A stretch of 20,069 bases of DNA from JBAPRR01 sp049281195. Its GTDB lineage: Bacteria > Actinomycetota > Acidimicrobiia > Acidimicrobiales > CAVXTF01. The notes beneath the pieces are model-generated. The model had not been told where the DNA came from and searched no databases. It saw only the letters and a program-made list of their open reading frames with translations. The position numbers and the translations under genes are program-made. Each line of letters opens with the position of its first letter. Position 1 is the stretch's first letter. Location of the stretch: the NCBI GenBank assembly GCA_049281195.1, contig JBAPRR010000138.1, positions 1 to 20,069 on the forward strand. Reading direction: 5' to 3'. Positions 1 through 8,643 of the stretch are shown piece by piece.

Positions 1-294
1 ACATGGTCGATCGTCAACACCCCGGGATACCGACAGACCATCGTGTACCTGGACGCAGTGTCGTGCTCCACTTCCAATAGCTGCGTAGCGGTGGGCAGTG
101 ATGACGAAACCCTGATCGAATCCTGGAACGGGAGCGTCTGGTCAATCGTCCCGAGTCCGAACAAAGGTGACGGCGGAGCCCTGAATGATGTTTTTTGTAC
201 GAGTGTCCACGATTGCATTGCGGCCGGAACTTTCGACACCGATACAACGGGCTCAGGTTTTGGGACACGCACACTGGTCGAGTCCAGCTATTAA
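1..294 (+). CDS. C-terminal end of a PSPN-repeat surface protein (partial)
   Basis: The frame is open from the first base, so the gene begins upstream of the window and only the last 97 residues are visible, ending at TAA 292-294. The visible protein carries the recurring pattern of an actinobacterial secreted repeat family: a VSC-x-S-x-x-x-C-x-AVG segment (residues about 20-34), then WNGSVWSIVPSPN, then a second degenerate unit with the pattern FCTS-x-x-x-C-x-AAG. The opening residues WSIVNTPG look like the end of a preceding unit. Repeats of about 45 residues with paired cysteines are seen in exported proteins of unknown function, some predicted to form beta-propeller-like folds. Function is unknown. 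It converges on the leftward monooxygenase at 328-1536 with a 33-base gap and no clear terminator. Confidence 0.75.
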   Translation, partial: TWSIVNTPGYRQTIVYLDAVSCSTSNSCVAVGSDDETLIESWNGSVWSIVPSPNKGDGGALNDVFCTSVHDCIAAGTFDTDTTGSGFGTRTLVESSY

Positions 295-327
295 GCCGCG
301 CCCAAGAATCGCACCCCGCCCTTATGG

Positions 328-1536
328 TCAGGTTGCGGAAGCAGCGGTGTAACGGTTTGCGGGACGCGCCAGATTGAGGAGTCCTCTTAGCGTGTCGGCC
401 TCGTAGTACTGACGAAAAGCACCGCGCCGTTGTAGTTCTGGCACCAGCCCTCGGGTTATCGCCTCGAGGTCGTGAGGTATCGCCGCCGGTCTCAAACGGC
501 AACCCGACAGCCCCGCGGCTTGCCAGGATTGCAGCAGATCGGCGAGGGATACCGGGTCTCCGACGAAGATGGCGGCATCGCTTCTGTAGTCCGCCCCGTC
601 CAGATCATTCAACCGGTTCTGACGTTCGCGGGCCTGTGCTTCTGTGTCGTCCAGGAAAACCACAAGATCCCCGAAGATGCGCAGCGGTTCGTCTGCGCGC
701 CCAGCCGACTCCTGTTCGGTCCTTACCTGGGCCACGATCGTGGCCGCATCGTTTCCGTCGCGGGGAGTGACGTATACGACATCTGCAGACCGAGCGGCGA
801 ACCGGTAAGCCAGAGGGGCGTGGGCCAGTGCAGTTACCGGCGGCTGACCCTGAGGAGGCCGTGGAGTGATCGACGGTCCCGACACTTTGAACCATTTTCC
901 CCGGAAGTCGATGTAGTGGATCTTTTCGCGGTCGATGAAGCGCCCGGTCGCTACGTCTCTGATCTCGGCGTCGTCCTCCCAGCTGTCCCACAGGCGCCGA
1001 ACCACCTCGACGAAATCGCTCGCCTCGTCGAACCGGTCTGCGATGACTGATTGAACGTCGGGCCGCTCAAGGTCCCGAATGCCCCACTGCGGATCCTGAC
1101 GGCGGCCGAAATGCCGGTTCTCGACGGGACGCGACAGCTGGGCTCGCCAGCCGGCGCGACCGGTAGTCACATAGTCCAAGGTTGCTATCGCCTTGGAGAC
1201 GTGGAACGGCTCTGTGTGTGTGACCGTGGCTGTGGGCACAAGACCGATGTTGCGAGTCAGCGGTCCTACGCGGGCCGCAATGAGAACGGCGTCGAGTCGC
1301 CCGCGCACCTGATCCTTGCGCCCATCCGGTTCATCGAAACTCGAGGATTGAAGTCCCATGGAATCTTCGATCGTGACGAAGTCGAGGAGTCCACATTCGG
1401 CTTCATCGACCAGGTCGGCCCAATAACCGGCGGTGAACAGCTCGGCCGGTCGGGCCTGCGGGTCGCGCCACGACGCAGGGTGCCAACCGGTCCCATCGAG
1501 GGCGACCGCCAGGTGAAGCAACGGTTGCGATGCCAT
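328..1536 (-). CDS. Luciferase-like (LLM) flavin-dependent monooxygenase, NtaA/SnaA-type
   Basis: I place the start at the ATG at 1534-1536 (MASQPLLHLAVALDG), giving 402 residues. The frame stays open to 1608, but that would overlap the upstream gene. The upstream stop is at 1541-1543, leaving a 4-base gap, so the pair is probably translationally coupled. The protein shows the (beta/alpha)8 luciferase-like pattern: an early hydrophobic strand, GYWADLVDEAECGLLDFVTIED, a strand with GPLTRNIGLVPTATVTHTEPF, SKAIATLDYVTTGRAGW, and later GPSITPRPPQGQPPV. The AGWR and PRPPQG segments are typical of the NtaA/SnaA/DszA branch, which uses FMNH2 delivered by a separate reductase. No reductase gene is in the window. 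Substrate cannot be inferred. It probably forms an operon with the monooxygenase at 1541-2725. Confidence 0.82.
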   Translation of the reverse strand: MASQPLLHLAVALDGTGWHPASWRDPQARPAELFTAGYWADLVDEAECGLLDFVTIEDSMGLQSSSFDEPDGRKDQVRGRLDAVLIAARVGPLTRNIGLVPTATVTHTEPFHVSKAIATLDYVTTGRAGWRAQLSRPVENRHFGRRQDPQWGIRDLERPDVQSVIADRFDEASDFVEVVRRLWDSWEDDAEIRDVATGRFIDREKIHYIDFRGKWFKVSGPSITPRPPQGQPPVTALAHAPLAYRFAARSADVVYVTPRDGNDAATIVAQVRTEQESAGRADEPLRIFGDLVVFLDDTEAQARERQNRLNDLDGADYRSDAAIFVGDPVSLADLLQSWQAAGLSGCRLRPAAIPHDLEAITRGLVPELQRRGAFRQYYEADTLRGLLNLARPANRYTAASAT

Positions 1537-1540
1537 CACG

Positions 1541-2725
1541 TCAGCCGTGACGCTGCTGCCACTCTTGGGCGAGCAGTTCGTATGACCGCACCCGGTCGCG
1601 GTGCTCATGAGTGATGGTCGTTATCGCCAGCTCGTCTGCTCCTGTGGCGCTTTGAAGTTGCTCCAGACGATCGGCCACCGAGGCCGGGGAGCCCACGAGT
1701 TGAGTGTCAATCCGATCCTTGACCAACTCGCGGTCGTCGGCGGTCCACTGGTGGGTGGCAGCTTCTTCGGGGGTCGGAAACGGGATCGCACCCCCACCGC
1801 TTCTGATGCTTCTGACCCACAGTCCGTAGCCGCTGGCGAGCCAGGCCGCGGTGTCGTCGTCTTCGGCCACGACGACATCGGCCGAAACCGAGATGTACGG
1901 GCGGTCGAGATCGGCAGAAGGGCGAAAGGCGTCACGGTAGGCCTTCACGGCATCGAGCACGGTGCTCGGGGTGTGGTGGTACGAAGCGGCGAAGCGCAAC
2001 CCGTGCGCGCCGGCCACTTGGGCACTGTCCCCGCCGGACGCCCCAAGTATCCACACTTCGACACCGGCCCCCTCGCCGGGAGAGGCGTGGGCGGCCAGGC
2101 CGTCTTCGGATATGTAGGTCCCACCTAGTAGAGAGAGAAGGTCACTGATCTGCTCGTCGTAAGACGGTGTGTAGGCGCCGGGTTGCTGAAGCAACGACAA
2201 CGAGAGATTGAGGCGCGGAGAGCCGACCATCTTGGTGAAATCGAAGCGCTTGGGGAGAAGCAACCCGTTGTCGGCTCGCTCGGCCTGCAAATGGGCGCCT
2301 CCGCCGGCGCCGGCTCTGTAACTGGCCGCGGCGGCGGCCACCCCGGTCATTTGGGGCTCCGATGCGTCGTGTTTGGGCGCCGGTCGCCCGATGGAACGGC
2401 CCAGCCCCAGGTCGAGCCGGCCGGGGCACAGGGCATCGATCAGCCCGAATTCCTCCACCACCGAAAGGGGCGTCCGGTGCCCCATCTGGACTCCGGCGGA
2501 CCCGAGACGGATTCTCGCAGTGGCTGCGGCCACAGCCGTGATGGCGACCGCGGGAGAGACTCCCACGACGCCCGGATTGAGATGGTGCTCAGCGAACCAA
2601 TATCGCTGGTAGCCGGCCCGCTCAGCCCGCTGAGCCAGATCGATGGTGTTGCCTACCGCCACGCGTGTAGTTGATCCCGAAGAGACCGGGATCAGATCGA
2701 GAACGGTGAGAGGGATGGCGGTCAT
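1541..2725 (-). CDS. LLM class flavin-dependent oxidoreductase (luciferase-like)
   Basis: 394 residues from the ATG at 2723-2725, with a good upstream Shine-Dalgarno (GAGGAGAG read on the minus strand). The N-terminus follows the common single-domain LLM pattern: LTVLDLIPVSSG, then AQRAERAGYQRYWFAEHH, then IRLGSAGVQMGHRTPLSVVEEF, then LCPGRLDLGLGRS. The C-terminal half has VWILGASGGDSAQVAGAHGLRFA, and VGSPASVADRLEQL followed by a TGADELAITT strand, the usual end of this fold. It resembles the MsnO8-like branch annotated as alkanal or F420/FMN-dependent monooxygenase. It is a different subfamily from its two neighbours, so the cluster is not a simple duplication. Transcription probably starts in the divergent region at 2726-2837. 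Confidence 0.85.
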   Translation of the reverse strand: MTAIPLTVLDLIPVSSGSTTRVAVGNTIDLAQRAERAGYQRYWFAEHHLNPGVVGVSPAVAITAVAAATARIRLGSAGVQMGHRTPLSVVEEFGLIDALCPGRLDLGLGRSIGRPAPKHDASEPQMTGVAAAAASYRAGAGGGAHLQAERADNGLLLPKRFDFTKMVGSPRLNLSLSLLQQPGAYTPSYDEQISDLLSLLGGTYISEDGLAAHASPGEGAGVEVWILGASGGDSAQVAGAHGLRFAASYHHTPSTVLDAVKAYRDAFRPSADLDRPYISVSADVVVAEDDDTAAWLASGYGLWVRSIRSGGGAIPFPTPEEAATHQWTADDRELVKDRIDTQLVGSPASVADRLEQLQSATGADELAITTITHEHRDRVRSYELLAQEWQQRHG

Positions 2726-2837
2726 CGTCTCTCCTCAGGTTGATGAAACATGACTTATTCAATCAGAATTGAAGGAATAAGTATTCCCAGGCTACGTGTT
2801 CGACCTGGGTGAGCTGTCAACAGGAGGACCCGAGGAC
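2726..2837. promoter_or_regulatory. Divergent promoter region with overlapping inverted repeats (operator candidate)
   Basis: This AT-rich stretch separates the leftward monooxygenase pair from the rightward GNAT gene. ACTTATTC at 2753-2760 is exactly mirrored by GAATAAGT at 2775-2782. TTCAAT at 2758-2763 is mirrored by ATTGAA at 2768-2773. GAATA at 2775-2779 is mirrored by TATTC at 2782-2786. Such nested dyads between divergent genes are typical of a repressor site. No regulator gene is in the window and the binding protein is unknown. Confidence 0.5.
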
Positions 2838-3575
2838 GTGGCCAGCACGAGCGGCGCACCGGCACTTACAGGATTCTGTAACGCTTCAATGGTGCACGAG
2901 TCGGATCTCGACGAGCCGGTGTGGGCCGCGCTTAACGGTCCCCACGCCTGCTTGGCGCAGAGCGTCGGTGGTGCCGTCCGCTATCCGCCCGATGTTTCGG
3001 TGTTCGCGGCTGTTTCACCGAACGGAGACCATTCGGCTTGGGATGACCTCGCCGCCCTGGTCGGGGATGGAGGCACGGCCGTGGTGATCGATCCGACCCC
3101 ACCGCAACAGTGGGAGACCATCCGCGTGATCGACGGGGTGCAGATGGTCGACGTCTCTCTCGATGCCGCAGAACATCCGGACGTTCGACCGCTGGTGGCC
3201 GCAGATGTGCCGGAAATGCTGGAGCTCGTAGAGCGAACGAGACCGGGACCTTTTCTACCCGGAACCATCGAGCTCGGGACTTATCTCGGCATCCGCCGCG
3301 ACGGCAGGCTCGTAGCGATGGCCGGCCAGCGACTGCGCTTGGACGGTTGGACCGAGATATCCGCGGTCTGCACCGACGCAGCACACCGCGGCCAGGGTTT
3401 GGGAAGCATTCTGGTGCGCGCCATCGCAGCCGAAATACGTAACAGAGATGACACCCCGTTCCTGCACGCCGCGGCGAGCAACGTCGGAGCGATCCGCTTA
3501 TACGAATCCATGGGATTCGTGACGCGTCGCTCGTCCAGCTTTCAAGTGCTCCGAGCCAAGACCAACCCGCTCTGA
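2838..3575 (+). CDS. GNAT family N-acetyltransferase
   Basis: I chose the GTG at 2838 because AGGAGG at 2822-2827 lies 10 bases ahead of it. An earlier in-frame GTG at 2796 falls within the operator region and has no ribosome site. This gives 245 residues. The C-terminal half (about residues 115-245) is the GNAT fold: VRPLVAADVPEMLELVERT, a beta strand YLGIRRDGRLVAMAG, the acetyl-CoA pyrophosphate loop in HRGQGLGSILVRA, and the final NVGAIRLYESMGF motif. The N-terminal half, with ALNGPHACLAQ, is not a recognised catalytic region; two-part GNAT proteins of this length are common (FR47-like). Its stop at 3573-3575 lies 11 bases before the next gene, so the two are cotranscribed. The acceptor substrate is unknown; detoxification of an amine released by the monooxygenases is possible but speculative. 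Confidence 0.85.
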   Translation: MASTSGAPALTGFCNASMVHESDLDEPVWAALNGPHACLAQSVGGAVRYPPDVSVFAAVSPNGDHSAWDDLAALVGDGGTAVVIDPTPPQQWETIRVIDGVQMVDVSLDAAEHPDVRPLVAADVPEMLELVERTRPGPFLPGTIELGTYLGIRRDGRLVAMAGQRLRLDGWTEISAVCTDAAHRGQGLGSILVRAIAAEIRNRDDTPFLHAAASNVGAIRLYESMGFVTRRSSSFQVLRAKTNPL

Positions 3576-3586
3576 GAGGAGCTCCG

Positions 3587-4972
3587 GTGGAACGACCATC
3601 GAAGCAGATTCACCTGGCAGCCCACTTTCCGGGTGTGAACAACACCACCGTTTGGAGCGACCCGGCCGCCGGCAGCCACATCGAATTCGAATCGTTCGCC
3701 CGGTTCGCCCGGATCGCCGAACGAGGCAAGTTCGACTTCCTCTTCCTGGCGGAGGGTCTTCGCCTGAGGGAGCAGAACGGCCTCATCTACGACCTCGACG
3801 TGGTCGGAAGGCCCGACACCTTCACGATCCTCGCAGCCTTGGCGGCCGTCACCGATCATCTGGGTCTGGCCGGAACCATCAACTCCACGTTCAACGAACC
3901 CTACGAAGTGGCCCGCCAATTCGCGAGCTTGGACCACCTGTCGGCAGGCCGAGCCGCATGGAACGTGGTCACCAGTTGGGACGCCTTCACCGGTGAGAAT
4001 TTTCGTCGCGGTGGGTTTTTGGCGGAGGAGGATCGTTATGGCCGGGCGTCGACATTTCTCGAGACGGCGTTAGAACTGTTCGATTCGTGGCAGCCGGGAC
4101 AGATCTCGGCCGACGCGAGAAGCGGCGTGTTCGTCACCGATCCCGCTGCGGGTCGCTTCGCGCATCACGACACCTACTTCGACATCGAAGGTCAATTCAA
4201 CGTGCCAAGCAGCCCGCAGGGACGTCCGGTGATCTTCCAGGCCGGCGACTCCAACGAAGGCCGCGAGTTCGCCGCCGCCAGTGCCGACGCGATCTTCAGC
4301 CGCCACAGCACTCTGGAGGCCGGCCGGTCCTTCTACGCCGATGTGAAGGGTCGGCTCGCCCGTTACGGACGCCGGCCGTCCGATCTGCTGATCCTTCCGG
4401 CGGCCACGTTCGTATTGGGCGACACAGATGTTGAAGCAAAGGAGCTCGCTCACGAGATACGGCGCCAACAGGTCAGTGGCCAGACCGCCATCCGTTTCCT
4501 GGAGCAGGTCTGGAACCGCGACCTTTCGGCCTACGACCCGGACGGCCCTCTCCCCGACATCGATCCCGAAATCGGCGACAACACCGTGGTGAAGGGCCGG
4601 GCCAGTGTGCGCCTCTATCGCGACCCGACCGCGACGGCGCAGCAGTGGCGCACCAAGGCCGAAGCAGAGAACCTGTCGATACGCGAGCTGATCATCTCCG
4701 AAACTGGACGACAGTCCTTCATCGGCTCGCCGGCCACCGTCGCCGAGCAGATCAACGAGCTGGTCCAGGCCGACGCGAGCGACGGCTTCATTCTCGTCCC
4801 CCACATCACGCCGGCCGGGCTGGAACCGTTCGTGGACCGGGTGGTGCCCCTGCTACAGGAGCGAGGCGTCTTCCGCGAGGAGTACAGCGGACCTACCTTG
4901 CGGGACCACCTGGGTCTTCAACTGCCCGCTCGAGGTGATCACGCCGGGCAGGGCTCTTCGCAATCGGCCTGA
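3587..4972 (+). CDS. NtaA/SnaA/DszA-family FMN-dependent monooxygenase
   Basis: 461 residues from GTG 3587, with a GAGGAG ribosome site overlapping the preceding stop. The sequence closely follows the NtaA/SoxA/SnaA/DszA family, whose members oxidise nitrilotriacetate, pristinamycin precursors or dibenzothiophene sulfone using FMNH2. Visible signatures are HLAAHFPGVNNTTVW near the start, FARIAERGKFDFLFLAEG, TDHLGLAGTINSTFNEPYEVA, LDHLSAGRAAWNVVTSWD, and the GQFNVPSSPQGRPVIFQAGDS segment around residues 204-224, followed by FAAASADAIFS. The C-terminal GSPATVAEQINELVQ and GFILVPHI complete the barrel. Length is normal for the family. It is probably the main catalyst of this local operon and needs a flavin reductase encoded elsewhere. 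It converges on the methyltransferase gene with a 21-base gap. Confidence 0.9.
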   Translation: MERPSKQIHLAAHFPGVNNTTVWSDPAAGSHIEFESFARFARIAERGKFDFLFLAEGLRLREQNGLIYDLDVVGRPDTFTILAALAAVTDHLGLAGTINSTFNEPYEVARQFASLDHLSAGRAAWNVVTSWDAFTGENFRRGGFLAEEDRYGRASTFLETALELFDSWQPGQISADARSGVFVTDPAAGRFAHHDTYFDIEGQFNVPSSPQGRPVIFQAGDSNEGREFAAASADAIFSRHSTLEAGRSFYADVKGRLARYGRRPSDLLILPAATFVLGDTDVEAKELAHEIRRQQVSGQTAIRFLEQVWNRDLSAYDPDGPLPDIDPEIGDNTVVKGRASVRLYRDPTATAQQWRTKAEAENLSIRELIISETGRQSFIGSPATVAEQINELVQADASDGFILVPHITPAGLEPFVDRVVPLLQERGVFREEYSGPTLRDHLGLQLPARGDHAGQGSSQSA

Positions 4973-4993
4973 CGCGGGTCTTACGGACCTGGA

Positions 4994-5617
4994 CTAAGCG
5001 GCCATCTCGCCTCCGAACACGATGATCGACTTCGTCAGGCCCAAAAACTTCTCGCGCTCGAGCGTCGCTCCGGGAAAGAGGCGTTGCATATCTCGAACAC
5101 TCAACAGCTTGGTACTGGAGACGAAATCATCGCACTCGGTATCGGACGGTTTGGCTATGAGCCCCCAGATGCTGAACCGGCGTACCAGCTTGTACCGCCA
5201 ACTGGTCGGCAAGAAGTGGATCAGCGGCGTCATCAGGTGCGGCTCGACGGGGAACCATTTGTTGGGTGTTTGCACGTAATACGAACGTCCCACGCGGACG
5301 ATCTCGCGAGCGAACGCTTCGTGGTCGGGCACATGCTCTATGACCGAGTTCGAGAACGCCAGCTCGAAGGAATTGTCACTGAACGGAAGCCGGCATCCAT
5401 CGCCGATCACTTCGCGCACCGGCTTGTCGCGCGGCATGCTGGCAATGTTTATGAGCGTGACATCCGGCCACGCCGGAAGGTAGTCCCAATTCAACTGGCT
5501 TCCACCCACGTCGAGCACAGTGGTGCTCTTAGTTATATGGGCGGCGTCAGCGATTCGTCGCATCCTTTTGGGTCGGAACCGATCCTGGAAGATGAGGTAC
5601 ACCTTGTCCACGTCCAC
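4994..5617 (-). CDS. Class I SAM-dependent methyltransferase
   Basis: 207 residues, beginning at a GTG (5615-5617) with only a weak ribosome site; a second GTG two codons later is an alternative. The protein has the order expected of a small type-11 methyltransferase. Motif I is TTVLDVGGSQLNW (residues about 32-44). An acidic strand end is in VREVIGDGCRLPFSDNSFELAFSNS, in short segments around residues 67-90. Then come VIEHVPDHEAF, equivalent to the post-motif helix, and the YYVQTPNKWFPVEPH segment. Proteins of this type often sit in polysaccharide or glycan gene regions and methylate sugars or lipid carriers, but no specific acceptor can be named. It is the last leftward gene before the gap at 5618-6012 and ends in TAG. 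Confidence 0.82.
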   Translation of the reverse strand: MDVDKVYLIFQDRFRPKRMRRIADAAHITKSTTVLDVGGSQLNWDYLPAWPDVTLINIASMPRDKPVREVIGDGCRLPFSDNSFELAFSNSVIEHVPDHEAFAREIVRVGRSYYVQTPNKWFPVEPHLMTPLIHFLPTSWRYKLVRRFSIWGLIAKPSDTECDDFVSSTKLLSVRDMQRLFPGATLEREKFLGLTKSIIVFGGEMAA

Positions 5618-6012
5618 GGTCGGACGCTACCACGGCAGTTACCGTTTCCTGGTGGATAAAAGCGGCTAAATCCAGGCCGTTTCGTGCCGATAACGACTGG
5701 TTGGACAAAGGCGCGGATAAAACGTGCGACGCGTTTGCAATGTCCAATGGGCATCGATATTCCGGATTCCCAGACAATTCACATTAGTGGACTTCCGGGG
5801 CCTCAATTGCAGCGCCTGTTGAAATACTCTTCGCGTTCGAACGCTTACCATTCGCCGACAATCGCAGCGATGTTTGATAGCGCAGTCGAGGCATCGGGGC
5901 GCAATCTTGTTGTCCTCGGCGGCAACTCTTCGACTTAACCCCGGGGTTCGGGTCCCCGTTGTCGGGGTAGACGGTTTCCTATTTCGCCCGTGATGGTGAT
6001 ACAAAGCTCGCG
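5618..6012. other. Gap of about 400 bases with no convincing gene
   Basis: This stretch is AT-richer than its neighbours. A rightward open frame (GTG 5684 to TAA 5938, 84 codons) has no ribosome site, mixed third-position base use and no recognisable motif; from an internal ATG at 5747 it would give 63 residues. I do not call it a gene, although a degenerate fragment is possible. Immediately after its stop lies a perfect palindrome AACCCCGGGGTT (5937-5948), followed by a CCCCG-TTGT-CGGGG hairpin (5954-5967). These lie upstream of the NADH dehydrogenase gene and could be regulatory. Confidence 0.4.
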
Positions 6013-7320
6013 GTGGCCATGACCACATCCGACCTCGCCCAGGACTCCCGCCACCATGTGGTCATCATCGGGTCGGGCTTCGGAGGCTTGTTCGCCGCAA
6101 AGGCTCTCAAACGTGCTCCGGTCAGGGTCACGCTCGTCGACCGAACCAATTTTCACTTGTTCCAGCCCCTGCTCTATCAGGTGGCGACCGGGATCCTCTC
6201 CGAAGGGCAGATCGCTCCGCCCACGCGCGACGTCTTCAGGAGCTACCCGGCCATGCGGATCGTGCTCGCCGAGGTGACCGACATCGATCCGGACAAACGG
6301 TCGATAACGGTGTCGGAGTTCGGAAACACGGTGACGATCCCCTACGACAGCCTGATCCTCGCCGCCGGCAGCGGGACCTCCTATTTCGGTCACGACGAAT
6401 TCCAGCAGTACTCGCTTCCGATGAAGTCGCTCGACGACGCCTTGGCACTCCGCCATCAGATATACGGAGCCTTCGAGCTCGCCGAAGCCGAGACTAACGA
6501 GGAAAGACGACGGGCTCATATGACCTTCGTCGTCGTCGGCGGCGGTCCGACCGGAGTGGAGATGGCCGGCCAGCTGAGAGAGCTTTCACGCCGCGCCCTT
6601 TATAGGAACTACCGCAGCATCGACCCGGCCTTGGCCCGCGTGTTGCTGGTCGAGGGAAGCGATCGTCTCATCGGCTCCATGGGCGACCGCGTATCGCGCC
6701 TCACGCTCAAGTACATGAAACGACTCGGGGTCGAGGTCCACCTCAACGCGATGGTCACCGACATCGGCGACGGATGGGTGGAGCTGAGCCTGCATGACAA
6801 GACGACTCACCGCATCCAGACCGCCACCACGATCTGGGCGGCGGGAGTAAAGGGGTCGGAGCTCGCTTCGAGCCTGGCAAAAGCGACCGGGGCCGAGCTC
6901 GACAAGACAGGCCGGGTCAAGGTCGACTCCGACTGCACAGTTCCCGGTCACCCCGAGATATTCGTGGTCGGCGACCTGATGGCGCTCAACGATCTGCCCG
7001 GCCTGGCGGAGGTGGCGATCCAAAGCGGTGCACATGCCTCCTTCGTGATCCGCCGGCGCCTGCGCGGCAAGAGGGACAAGCGTGACTTCAAGTACCGGGA
7101 CCTGGGAACGCTTGCCGCCATCAGCCGGTTTCGGGCGGTCGCGAAGATCGGTCCATTCAGCTTCGGCGGGTTTCTGGGTTGGCTCGTGTGGCTCGTCGTG
7201 CACATCACGTTCCTCACCGGGTTCAAGAACAGGTTCGGCGCCCTCATGCGTTGGACTGTGAGTTTCGTCGGGAGAGGGCGCTCGGAGAGGGCCCTGACAG
7301 GCCACAGACCGATCAGTTGA
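6013..7320 (+). CDS. ndh: Type II NADH dehydrogenase (NDH-2)
   Basis: 435 residues from GTG 6013; an ATG two codons later (6019) is equally possible, since no strong ribosome site separates them. The enzyme transfers electrons from NADH to the quinone pool without pumping protons and acts on the inner face of the membrane. The FAD-binding Rossmann motif GSGFGG is at residues 20-25, followed by the family-typical NFHLFQPLLYQVATG. The NAD-binding motif VVVGGGPTGVEMAG is at about 172-185. The FAD-contacting VVGDLMAL and the quinone-site pattern AEVAIQSGAHA follow. A hydrophobic segment near residues 386-405 (GWLVWLVVHITFL) is the usual membrane-binding helix. Length is normal. It converges on the GT87-like gene with a 6-base gap. 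Confidence 0.92.
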   Translation: MAMTTSDLAQDSRHHVVIIGSGFGGLFAAKALKRAPVRVTLVDRTNFHLFQPLLYQVATGILSEGQIAPPTRDVFRSYPAMRIVLAEVTDIDPDKRSITVSEFGNTVTIPYDSLILAAGSGTSYFGHDEFQQYSLPMKSLDDALALRHQIYGAFELAEAETNEERRRAHMTFVVVGGGPTGVEMAGQLRELSRRALYRNYRSIDPALARVLLVEGSDRLIGSMGDRVSRLTLKYMKRLGVEVHLNAMVTDIGDGWVELSLHDKTTHRIQTATTIWAAGVKGSELASSLAKATGAELDKTGRVKVDSDCTVPGHPEIFVVGDLMALNDLPGLAEVAIQSGAHASFVIRRRLRGKRDKRDFKYRDLGTLAAISRFRAVAKIGPFSFGGFLGWLVWLVVHITFLTGFKNRFGALMRWTVSFVGRGRSERALTGHRPIS

Positions 7321-7326
7321 ATCGGA

Positions 7327-8643
7327 TCAGCCGAGTACTGCCTCCGGGCGTAGCGAAGCGTTCTGAGGTGGTGTGGCAAGCCGTCTGCTTCGTGCGGCAC
7401 CCCAGGCCCCTAGCACCGATGCAGTGCAGGAGACCATGTCGCAGAAGAACGGGATGCAGTACTGCAGAGACGAGATGTGCCGCGACGACCCGAAGTACGG
7501 CCAATCGAACAGCTGCGTCACCCACCAGGCCAGCATCACCAAGAAGATCCATGCATCGATGGTTCGCCGCTCTGATCTGTCGATGAGCCGGACGGCCCAC
7601 AGCCACAAAAGAGGCAGGACATAGATCGCATACTGGCGATGCGACACCGGCAGTAAGAGGATCACGCAGAAGGTGACGTTCCAAGTGCACAAGGGCGAAT
7701 CACCCTTGGTCGTCAGCGTCAATGCCAGAAGAGCTATGACCCACACCGCAAGCACCACGGACACCAACAGCTGAAGATCAGACGAGACGACCACCGGTCT
7801 GGCCAGCCCGCTGTATGAGAACAACAGTTTCGGGGCTCCCCACACCGAGTCGTTGACCAGATCCTGCTGCCGGGCTCGAAAGGCGTTGTCGAAGAAACCG
7901 CTCAGTCCTAAGCGGCCTGAAAGCGCGAAAGCCATGACCGGAGCGATCAGAAGTACCGCCACCAGCGCGGCAATGGCGGCGAATTTTCTTGTCTGGCCTC
8001 TTTGAACGAGGGCCAGTCCAATGGCTGCCGGCCACACCTTTACGAGCGCCGCCAATCCGATCAGAACGGCTCTGCAACGCGTCCACGAGCCACTGGCCGC
8101 GAGCGTGGAGATCATGAGGATCATGAGGACGAAGCTGTCCGTCTGTCCGAGGTAGAGCTCCCTGCCGAGAGGCCAATATCTTGCGAACAACACCGTGAAG
8201 TTGCACACCACGAATGCGATCGGACACATCCGACTCCCGATCCGCGAGCGGATGCCGGCGACGAACACGCTGACGCTGACGATCGGTGCGATGACAATGA
8301 GGAATATGTCCGTGTGCCATAGGTCGATGAGCGCGATGTGCGAGAACGGCGCCACCAGGATCGCCACCACGGGCGGATACACGTAGTGCGCGTTGGCGGT
8401 ATAGGGGTTACCCCCGGACGCGACCCGCTGACCTGTTCGGACGAACGTCAGGAAGTCGGCACCGAAATAGGTCTTCCAAGCGTCGTGGATGCGCAAGAAC
8501 GCCAGATAGATGGTCGCGCCCACCGCCGCGATCCACAGGACCACCGTTTCGTTCTTGGGCCATCCGGTCCGCGCCGGTGGACTGTCGGGCGAGACCACGA
8601 CGCATAGTGCCTGTGGACCCTGATCTCCGCAAGGATCAGGCAC
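7327..8643 (-). CDS. GT87-like (DUF2029) integral membrane glycosyltransferase
   Basis: Up to 438 residues, mostly hydrophobic, with roughly ten membrane segments. The first is VVLWIAAVGATIYLAFL. A periplasm-facing loop with GADFLTFVRTGQRVASG, then NPYTANAHYVYPP, follows it. The acidic residue after the first membrane helix and the Y-x-YPP loop are hallmarks of the GT87 / DUF2029 family, which includes mycobacterial polyprenyl-phosphate-mannose-dependent alpha-mannosyltransferases (GT-C fold). The start is uncertain. The GTG at 8643 lacks a ribosome site, and a later GTG at codon 16 (8598) would still keep the whole membrane domain. An inverted repeat CCTGATC/GATCAGG (8619-8640) lies over the first codons. 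Acceptor unknown; an arabinomannan-like or other extracellular glycan is likely. Confidence 0.8.
   Translation of the reverse strand: MPDPCGDQGPQALCVVVSPDSPPARTGWPKNETVVLWIAAVGATIYLAFLRIHDAWKTYFGADFLTFVRTGQRVASGGNPYTANAHYVYPPVVAILVAPFSHIALIDLWHTDIFLIVIAPIVSVSVFVAGIRSRIGSRMCPIAFVVCNFTVLFARYWPLGRELYLGQTDSFVLMILMISTLAASGSWTRCRAVLIGLAALVKVWPAAIGLALVQRGQTRKFAAIAALVAVLLIAPVMAFALSGRLGLSGFFDNAFRARQQDLVNDSVWGAPKLLFSYSGLARPVVVSSDLQLLVSVVLAVWVIALLALTLTTKGDSPLCTWNVTFCVILLLPVSHRQYAIYVLPLLWLWAVRLIDRSERRTIDAWIFLVMLAWWVTQLFDWPYFGSSRHISSLQYCIPFFCDMVSCTASVLGAWGAARSRRLATPPQNASLRPEAVLG

Noticed and set aside
2796..2837. Earlier GTG start (2796) for the GNAT gene
   Set aside because: It lies next to the operator dyads with no ribosome site, while GTG 2838 has a clear AGGAGG.
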